Assembly (NCBI GenBank): GCA_946002345.1
Contig: CAMFZA010000097.1
Location: forward strand, 1-6,547
Direction: 5' to 3'
DNA: 6,547 nucleotides
Origin: an uncultured Phascolarctobacterium sp.
Lineage (GTDB): Bacteria; Bacillota; Negativicutes; Acidaminococcales; Acidaminococcaceae
This document shows positions 1 through 5,001 of the stretch, piece by piece (the stretch's first letter is position 1; every line of letters begins with the position of its first letter). The translations under genes and the position numbers were made by a program. The notes beneath the pieces are model-generated. The model had not been told where the DNA came from. It worked only from the letters and a program-made list of their open reading frames with translations, and searched no databases.

Positions 1-8
1 TGACTTAA

Positions 9-791
9 AACTACTTTAAGGTCTCCACCTTGGTGCGTGGCGGCAGCGACACTTCTGCAGCAGCTTTGGGCGCAGCCCTGAAGGCTGATTGCGTGGAAAT
101 CTATACCGACGTAGATGGCATCATGACTGCTGACCCTCGTCTGGTTAAGGATGCTAATATTTTGGAGCAAATTTCCTATGCTGAGGTTTGCCAAATGGCC
201 TACAATGGCGCTAAGGTAATCCACCCCCGCGCTGTCGAAATTGCTATGAGCAGCAATATTCCTATGTATGTAAAATCCACCTTTAGCGATGCTCCCGGCA
301 CTTTGATTACCAGTGATAGCAATGGCCGCAGCGCTGGCAGTGAAGTGGCCATCAACGAAAGCTGCGCTAGTGGTGTGGCTAATCTGGGCGATTTGGTACA
401 ATTCCGCATTGAACTCAATCCTACCGATTTGGCTGCTGGCCGTAACCTGTTCGAGGATTTGGCAGCTGCCGGCATCAGCGTAGGTTGCTTGAACCTGTCT
501 GAAAAAGAGGCCATGTTTGCTGTTTTCTCTGCTGATCAGGAACGTACAGTTAAAGTATTGGATGAAACTGGCTTTAAATATGCGTGCAACACTGGCTGCG
601 CTAAGGTTTCTGTAGTGGGCAGTGCTATGCGTGGTGTACCCGGCATTATGGCTACCTTTGTAGCTGCTTTGGCTTCTAAAAACATTGCTATTTTGCAAAC
701 CGTTGACTCCGATACCACTATTTCCGCGATTGTTAAGGAAGAGCATTTGGTTGACGCTGTAACAGCGTTGCACCAAGCCTTCAAATTATAA
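9..791 (+). CDS. dapG: Aspartokinase, DapG type (5'-partial, upstream frame broken)
   Basis: Aspartate kinase phosphorylates L-aspartate with ATP, the first step towards diaminopimelate and lysine. Visible motifs are RGGSDT at the left edge, YTDVDG followed by TADPR (nucleotide/substrate site), and the stretch YAEVCQMAYNGAKVIHPRA (about 177-230), followed by two C-terminal ACT domains at roughly 370-600 and 604-785. The second ACT domain, with GVPGIMA, ILQTVDSDTTIS and ALHQAF, resembles the Bacillus diaminopimelate-sensitive isoenzyme DapG more than lysine-sensitive LysC; this is from memory of the family. About 150 N-terminal residues of a ~400-residue enzyme are missing because the window begins inside the gene. 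The frame opens only after TAA at 6-8, so TTG at 30 is not a plausible start. Reading from 9 gives NYFKVSTLVRGGSDT, in which the usual glycine of LGRGGSD is valine. dapA follows after 17 bases, fitting a dapG-dapA operon. Family call is very sure; the DapG subtype is likely. Confidence 0.9.
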   Translation, partial: NYFKVSTLVRGGSDTSAAALGAALKADCVEIYTDVDGIMTADPRLVKDANILEQISYAEVCQMAYNGAKVIHPRAVEIAMSSNIPMYVKSTFSDAPGTLITSDSNGRSAGSEVAINESCASGVANLGDLVQFRIELNPTDLAAGRNLFEDLAAAGISVGCLNLSEKEAMFAVFSADQERTVKVLDETGFKYACNTGCAKVSVVGSAMRGVPGIMATFVAALASKNIAILQTVDSDTTISAIVKEEHLVDAVTALHQAFKL

Positions 792-792
792 A

Positions 793-799
793 AGAGGTG
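793..799 (+). promoter_or_regulatory. Ribosome binding site of dapA
   Basis: AGAGGTG lies 9 bases before ATG at 809 and only two bases after the aspartokinase stop. It decides the dapA start: an in-frame GTG at 797 lies inside this Shine-Dalgarno sequence and would add four residues (start residue, Y, L, F) not expected in the family. Confidence 0.75.
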
Positions 800-808
800 T
801 ACTTATTT

Positions 809-1705
809 ATGACAAAGCCCTATTTTGGAAGATTATTGACTGCTATGGTCACTCCCTTTGCTGAGGATGGCAGTGTAAATTATGAAGCTGGCTGTCAGCT
901 GGCTGATTGGCTGTTGGCCAACGGCAGTGATGGCCTGGTAATCGAAGGCTCTACCGGTGAAGCTGCCACCATGGATATGGATGAAAAAATCAAATTCATG
1001 GAAACCATTGTGAAGCATGTTAATGGTCGTGCTCCCATCGTAGCTGGTGCTGGCACTAACTGCACTGCTTCCACCATTGATTTGGTAAAGAAAATGGAAG
1101 CCTGCGGTGTGGATGGTCTTTTGGTAGTTGGTCCCTTCTACAACAAGCCCACCCAGGAGGGTTATTACCAACACTTTGCAGCTGTGGCTAAATCTACTAA
1201 GCTGCCCATCATCGTGTACAATGTTCCCGGCCGTACTGGCTCCAATATTGCTCCGGCGACTGTGGCCCGTCTGGCTAAGGATTTTGACAATATCGTGGCT
1301 ATTAAAGAGGCTGCTGGTAACGTGGCTCAATGCGCCGAGCTGTACAGAGTGTTGCCCGAACGCGTTTCCATTTACAGTGGTGATGACGGCCTGATTCTGC
1401 CCTTCATGGCAGTGGGTGCTGTGGGCCTGATTTCTGTACTGGCAAACTGCAATGGCCAAATCCTGCAGGATGTTATGCAAGCCTATGAAGAAGGCCGCAA
1501 CAAGGATGCTGCTGATTTGAACAAAAAGATGGTTCCCCTGGCTAAGGCTATGTTCATGGAAAGCAACCCCATTCCCATCAAATATGCTGTGACCAAGGTT
1601 ACCGGTATTGATGTGGGCAATCCGCGCCTGCCCTTGACTCCGCTCTGCGCTGACTGCGTAGCTATGCTGGATGTAATTTTGAAGGACTATGGCATGGTGA
1701 AATGA
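809..1705 (+). CDS. dapA: 4-hydroxy-tetrahydrodipicolinate synthase
   Basis: DapA condenses pyruvate with aspartate semialdehyde to give 4-hydroxy-tetrahydrodipicolinate, the committed step of the diaminopimelate/lysine pathway; it is a cytosolic, usually tetrameric, TIM-barrel Schiff-base aldolase. The 298-residue protein has the normal family length. Visible residues are GSTGE (47-51), the Schiff-base lysine K166 in VAIKEAAGN, the catalytic tyrosine Y137 in YNVPGRTG with R142 (the arginine that separates DapA from N-acetylneuraminate lyase), Y111 in PFYNKP, and YSGDD with the following glycine-rich segment. Two details stand out: the first threonine of the usual GTTGE is serine (S48), and residues equal to the E. 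coli lysine-binding H53, H56 and E84 are M, K and S, suggesting a lysine-insensitive enzyme. The ATG at 809 is chosen from the AGAGGTG 9 bases upstream. It sits directly after aspartokinase and overlaps the next gene by ATGA. Confidence 0.96.
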   Translation: MTKPYFGRLLTAMVTPFAEDGSVNYEAGCQLADWLLANGSDGLVIEGSTGEAATMDMDEKIKFMETIVKHVNGRAPIVAGAGTNCTASTIDLVKKMEACGVDGLLVVGPFYNKPTQEGYYQHFAAVAKSTKLPIIVYNVPGRTGSNIAPATVARLAKDFDNIVAIKEAAGNVAQCAELYRVLPERVSIYSGDDGLILPFMAVGAVGLISVLANCNGQILQDVMQAYEEGRNKDAADLNKKMVPLAKAMFMESNPIPIKYAVTKVTGIDVGNPRLPLTPLCADCVAMLDVILKDYGMVK

Positions 1706-2103
1706 GCAAGCTAGTTGTGATAATTCAATGTGAGCAGGTGCAAAAGCGTTGCAGTGGCTATAACTGCACCCATGCCTTCTATAGCCGTGAAGGAAAATTT
1801 GTGGATTATCCCCAGGATACACGCTACATGTCCTTCACCTGTGGGGGTTGCTGTGGTGCGGGACTTTCCGTGAAGCTAGAAAACCTGCGTAAGCGCTTGC
1901 GTCGCTTTCAGGAGGATGGCTTTGAGGTAGTGGTGCATCTATCCACCTGCATGGTGAGCGATAATTACCACAAGTCACCCTGTCCCCATTTGGACTATAT
2001 CCAAAATTTGCTGGCGAAAAAGGGCTTCACAGTGGTGAAGGGAACTTATATCTCCAAAACAGCCACGAAGAAGAGGGAGGCTGGCATTTACAAAGCCTTT
2101 TAA
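1702..2103 (+). CDS. CGGC domain-containing protein
   Basis: A 133-residue soluble protein with no signal peptide or membrane segment. It matches the layout of the CGGC-domain family (named for its cysteine/glycine motif), whose members have conserved cysteines and histidines and are presumed, not proven, to bind a metal or an iron-sulfur cluster. Eight cysteines are visible: C10 in IIQCEQ, C17, C22 in YNCTHAF, C47, C50 and C51 in TCGGCCGAG, C83 in HLSTCM, and C94 in SPCPH. The C-terminal fifth is lysine-rich. Its ATG overlaps the dapA stop (ATGA at 1702-1705) and there is no strong ribosome binding site, so translation is probably coupled to dapA. A terminator follows directly, making it the last gene of the dap operon. 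The biochemical role is unknown; co-transcription with dapA does not show a role in lysine synthesis. The family assignment is from motif recognition. Confidence 0.85.
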   Translation: MSKLVVIIQCEQVQKRCSGYNCTHAFYSREGKFVDYPQDTRYMSFTCGGCCGAGLSVKLENLRKRLRRFQEDGFEVVVHLSTCMVSDNYHKSPCPHLDYIQNLLAKKGFTVVKGTYISKTATKKREAGIYKAF

Positions 2104-2112
2104 GTAAAAATT

Positions 2113-2160
2113 AGCAGTGCTGCGATGGCATTACATGGTCATCAGCAGCGCTGCTTTTTT
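2113..2160 (+). terminator. Rho-independent terminator of the dapG-dapA-CGGC operon
   Basis: The left arm at 2113-2127 (AGCAGTGCTGCGATG) pairs with the right arm at 2140-2155 (CATCAGCAGCGCTGCT) with one bulged base and one G-T pair, around a 12-base loop. A run of six T (2155-2160) follows. It begins 10 bases after the stop of the CGGC gene. An A-run on the left side (2106-2110) could give weak termination on the other strand too. Confidence 0.92.
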
Positions 2161-2189
2161 ATGTATACAGTGATTTTTCTGTGATTTAA

Positions 2190-2219
2190 GCAGGAAAAAA
2201 ACTACTATTGGCAGAATAT
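2190..2219 (+). promoter_or_regulatory. Sigma-H-like promoter for lapA-recJ-rel
   Basis: GCAGGAAAA at 2190-2198 and GCAGAATAT at 2211-2219 fit the Bacillus sigma-H boxes (RnAGGAwWW and RnnGAATww) at every defined position, with a 12-base spacer as in known sigma-H promoters. A start site a few bases past 2219 would leave a leader of some 35-40 bases before the ATG at 2263. The consensus is recalled from Bacillus subtilis; use by this organism is inferred. A vegetative alternative exists: TTGGCA at 2208-2213 with AATAAT at 2233-2238, but its 19-base spacing is poor. Confidence 0.6.
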
Positions 2220-2247
2220 AACAAGTTATAAAAATAATTTTCCCTGT

Positions 2248-2254
2248 AAAGGAG
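2248..2254 (+). promoter_or_regulatory. Ribosome binding site of the LapA-domain gene
   Basis: AAAGGAG ends 8 bases before ATG at 2263. Two nearer in-frame candidates, GTG at 2254 and ATG at 2257, overlap it or lie only 2 bases away, too close for a ribosome, so 2263 is the preferred start. Confidence 0.75.
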
Positions 2255-2262
2255 TGATGGAC

Positions 2263-2622
2263 ATGCCATTGTTGATTTTAGTTATTCTCTTAAGTATCAT
2301 TGTAGCTATATTTGCTGTACAAAATGCTGTGGCTGTATCCCTAAACTTTATTTTCTGGAGCTTTTCATCTTCCTTGGTGCTGGTAATTTTAGGCTCCTTT
2401 CTCATTGGTGTGCTGGTGGCCACCTGCTTCCTGTTAGCTATGAAGGCAAAGCATTATTTGCAGGATAAAAAGACCCAGGAGGAAATCACCAAGCTGCAAA
2501 CCGAAAACAAACGCCTGGAGGAGCGCATTGCCATGCTTCAGCACACCCAGCAGCTGCATGATGAGCCCCTAGGAGCACCTAAGGCCCAAGTAAACACTAA
2601 AGACGGATTGGATAAAAAGTAA
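2263..2622 (+). CDS. LapA-domain inner-membrane protein
   Basis: A 119-residue protein of the LapA (lipopolysaccharide assembly protein A) domain type. In E. coli, LapA works with LapB in regulating lipopolysaccharide synthesis, but small LapA-domain proteins elsewhere are mostly uncharacterised. Two hydrophobic segments are visible, about residues 2-20 and 34-56. The first runs into the family-like sequence FAVQNAVAVSLNFIFW, and the second is glycine-containing (GSFLIGVL). A cytoplasmic tail follows with a likely coiled coil (about 63-92, KLQTENKRLEERIAML) and a polar end rich in K and D. No LapB-like TPR partner is seen in the window. It is the first gene of the second operon, after a sigma-H-like promoter, and its TAA shares a base with the recJ ATG. 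The gene symbol is withheld because only the domain, not orthology to E. coli lapA, is supported. Confidence 0.82.
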   Translation: MPLLILVILLSIIVAIFAVQNAVAVSLNFIFWSFSSSLVLVILGSFLIGVLVATCFLLAMKAKHYLQDKKTQEEITKLQTENKRLEERIAMLQHTQQLHDEPLGAPKAQVNTKDGLDKK

Positions 2623-5000
2623 TGTTGGCCAAGGAGCGTATTTGGGAAATACGCGCATACGACAAGCATAAGGCTGGATGTCTCGCTGCAGAGCTGGGGA
2701 TTTCGCCCTTGGTGACGGGGATTTTGCTGGAACGAGGCTTGAATGACACCGAGTCTATGCAAGAGTTTTTATATGGTAGCCTGACTCCCTTTCATGACCC
2801 TTTCCTGCTCAAGGATATGGAAAAATCAGTAAGGCGCATTGAAAGGGCGCTGGCGTCAGGAGAAAAAATCACTGTCTATGGTGACTACGATGTGGATGGC
2901 ATCAGTGCGTCTTCCTTGCTGTACATTTATTTGCAGGGCAGGGGAGCCACCGTGGAAACCTATATTCCCCAAAGAAAGAACGAGGGCTACGGTTTAAATG
3001 ACGATGCTCTCCAGACCATTGCCGAAGGTGGCACCACCCTGGTAATCACTGTGGACTGTGGTATTAGTGGCCTACATGAAGTAGAAAATGCTCCCAGCTG
3101 TCTCGATATCATCATTACGGACCACCACACGGTGCCGGAGCAGTTACCCCCAGCCTTTGCCATTGTCAACGCCAAGCAGGCTGGCGATGCTTATCCCTTT
3201 AAGGAGCTTAGTGGGGTGGGTATTGCCTTTAAGCTGTGCCAGGCCTTGGAGCAGAAGGTGCCGGGACAATTGCCAGAATGGACGGAGCTGACGGAGCTGG
3301 CGGCTTTGGGTACAGTGGCGGATATCGTGCCCTTGGTGGGCGAAAACCGGGAGCTGGTGCGGCGTGGCTTGGCGGCCATGGAAAACACCAAGCTGGTGGG
3401 CCTGCGTGCCTTGATTGAAGCCAGCGGACTGGCTAAGGAGCGTATTGCCGCTGATAATATCGGCTTTGGGCTGGCCCCGCGGTTGAACGCAGTGGGACGC
3501 TTGGAGCATGCCCAAAGAGCGGTGGAGCTTTTGGTAACCAAGGATGCTTACAAGGCCACGGAAATTGCCGCAGAGCTCAATCGGGAGAACAGCCTGCGTC
3601 AGGACATTAGTCGTCAGATTCAAGAGGAAGCAGAAGCACTCCTGGCACAGGAGGAGCATATTGATACGGCCATTGTGCTGGCCAGTGAGGGCTGGCATCA
3701 GGGCGTGATCGGTATTGTGGCTTCCCGTTTAGTAGATAAATATCATTTGCCAACCATTTTATTGAGTATTTCCGGTGACATGGCCAAGGGCAGCTGCCGT
3801 AGTATTCCGGCGCTGAACCTGTACGAGGCCATTGCTGCCGAAGCAGATATTCTGACTCAATTTGGCGGACATCACCAGGCGGCCGGCTTAACCCTGCCAG
3901 CGGCCAAGGTGGAGGAATTTCGCCATCGTTTTAAAGCTTACGTGCGACAGATGCTACAGCCGGAGGATTATCAGCCTCACCAGGTGGTGGACTGTGTGAT
4001 CAGCGACAAGGGTGAAATCACTCTGCAGGACCTGGAGGAGCTGCAGCTTTTAGAGCCCTGTGGCTGCGCCAATATGCCGCCTGTTTTCGCGTTTCGCCAT
4101 GCCCTTTTGCATAATGCAAAGGCTATGGGCAGGGAGCAAAATCACCTGCAGTTCTTACTGGATAAGGGAGATTTTTCTTACCGATGCCTGATGTGGAATA
4201 ACGCAGCTTTACTTTATTTTATGTATGACAACATGATTGCCGATGTGGCCTTTCAGCCTAAGATCAATGTTTGGCGTGAGGAAACCAGTGTTCAGCTGCA
4301 TGCAGTGAGCCTTAGGCAGGAGCTGAATGTGGGCGATTTTCGCACCCATTTGGCCAACAAGTACCAGCTTTTGGCAGCCTTGGCACGCACCCACAGCAAT
4401 TTGCAGGTGTATGTGCATGATACTGCACACCCAGCACCGGAGCTACAGATGCCCCAGCTGGCACCATATATTGAACTCCATGCTTATGCTGAGCTACAGC
4501 AGGAGCACGGTCAGCCTGCAGCTGGTCAGCAGGTAGTCTTTTTGGACTTCCCTGAACTGGCACTGCAGGAGCTTGTGCAAGGACTGCGGGAGCAGGGGGT
4601 GCACAGTCTTTATTTGCTCTACAAGCAGCAGGAGGAGGCTGTTCTAAGGGCACAGCTGCCACTGCTCTATCCCGAGCGGGAGGGCATGACTAAAGCATAC
4701 AAGCTGGTTATGGAGGGACTGCAGCAGCAGCCGGCCCTTGCGCTAACGCCATTTCTAGAAGAGCATAAGCAGGTGCTTAGTGAAAATGCTCTAAAAATTA
4801 TGCTAGAGCTTGGTTTTGTAAGCCTAAATAATGGTATAATAAAAAGAAATATTATCAAACGCTGTCAGCTGGAGGATTCACCTTTGTATGTGGCCCTGCA
4901 GCAAAAACGACAGGCATTGGAAAATATCTATAAAGAAAATCTGCGTTTAAGCCAGTACGATTTGCTGCGTGGCTATCGCTGTGGATGGGAGTGGGGATAG
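2622..5000 (+). CDS. recJ: Single-stranded-DNA-specific exonuclease RecJ
   Basis: RecJ is a metal-dependent 5'-3' exonuclease on single-stranded DNA acting in recombinational repair, mismatch repair and processing of stalled forks. The 792-residue length matches the long Firmicute form. The DHH phosphoesterase core shows the metal ligands: DYDVDG (88-93), VDCG with D145, TDHH (166-169), and GTVADIVPL with D234. APRLNAVGRL (about 284-294) follows. The DHHA1 domain contains GWHQGVIGIVASRL (357-370) and the FGGHHQAAG motif (414-422). An OB-fold-like region lies at about 450-545, containing ELQLLEPCG. The last ~230 residues form the glutamine- and leucine-rich C-terminal extension found in Firmicute RecJ and are less conserved. 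The start codon overlaps the preceding stop (TAATG) and the upstream ribosome binding site is weak, so translational coupling is likely. No broken motif is seen, and the enzyme should be active. Confidence 0.97.
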   Translation: MLAKERIWEIRAYDKHKAGCLAAELGISPLVTGILLERGLNDTESMQEFLYGSLTPFHDPFLLKDMEKSVRRIERALASGEKITVYGDYDVDGISASSLLYIYLQGRGATVETYIPQRKNEGYGLNDDALQTIAEGGTTLVITVDCGISGLHEVENAPSCLDIIITDHHTVPEQLPPAFAIVNAKQAGDAYPFKELSGVGIAFKLCQALEQKVPGQLPEWTELTELAALGTVADIVPLVGENRELVRRGLAAMENTKLVGLRALIEASGLAKERIAADNIGFGLAPRLNAVGRLEHAQRAVELLVTKDAYKATEIAAELNRENSLRQDISRQIQEEAEALLAQEEHIDTAIVLASEGWHQGVIGIVASRLVDKYHLPTILLSISGDMAKGSCRSIPALNLYEAIAAEADILTQFGGHHQAAGLTLPAAKVEEFRHRFKAYVRQMLQPEDYQPHQVVDCVISDKGEITLQDLEELQLLEPCGCANMPPVFAFRHALLHNAKAMGREQNHLQFLLDKGDFSYRCLMWNNAALLYFMYDNMIADVAFQPKINVWREETSVQLHAVSLRQELNVGDFRTHLANKYQLLAALARTHSNLQVYVHDTAHPAPELQMPQLAPYIELHAYAELQQEHGQPAAGQQVVFLDFPELALQELVQGLREQGVHSLYLLYKQQEEAVLRAQLPLLYPEREGMTKAYKLVMEGLQQQPALALTPFLEEHKQVLSENALKIMLELGFVSLNNGIIKRNIIKRCQLEDSPLYVALQQKRQALENIYKENLRLSQYDLLRGYRCGWEWG

Positions 5001-5001
5001 G

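Noticed and set aside
30..32. TTG as a start codon for a short aspartokinase
   Set aside because: It is inside the conserved STLxRGGSD motif, has no ribosome binding site, and would remove most of the kinase domain.
797..799. GTG as the dapA start
   Set aside because: It is part of the Shine-Dalgarno sequence for ATG at 809.
833..1822. A 329-codon open frame on the minus strand covering dapA and the start of the CGGC gene
   Set aside because: It lies antisense to a clear dapA and its translation (His-, Ser- and Gln-rich) resembles no family. It follows from the codon bias of dapA.
2208..2238. Vegetative sigma-A promoter TTGGCA-N19-AATAAT
   Set aside because: Each box has one mismatch and the spacer is too long; the overlapping sigma-H-like match is better. 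It is kept only as an alternative.
2104..2262. A riboswitch, small RNA or T-box in the gap between the operons
   Set aside because: Only a terminator stem, promoter boxes and a short leader are present; there is no room or second structure for such an element.
3144..3698. Minus-strand open frame of 184 codons within recJ
   Set aside because: Antisense to the conserved DHH region of recJ, with low-complexity translation and no supporting ribosome binding site.
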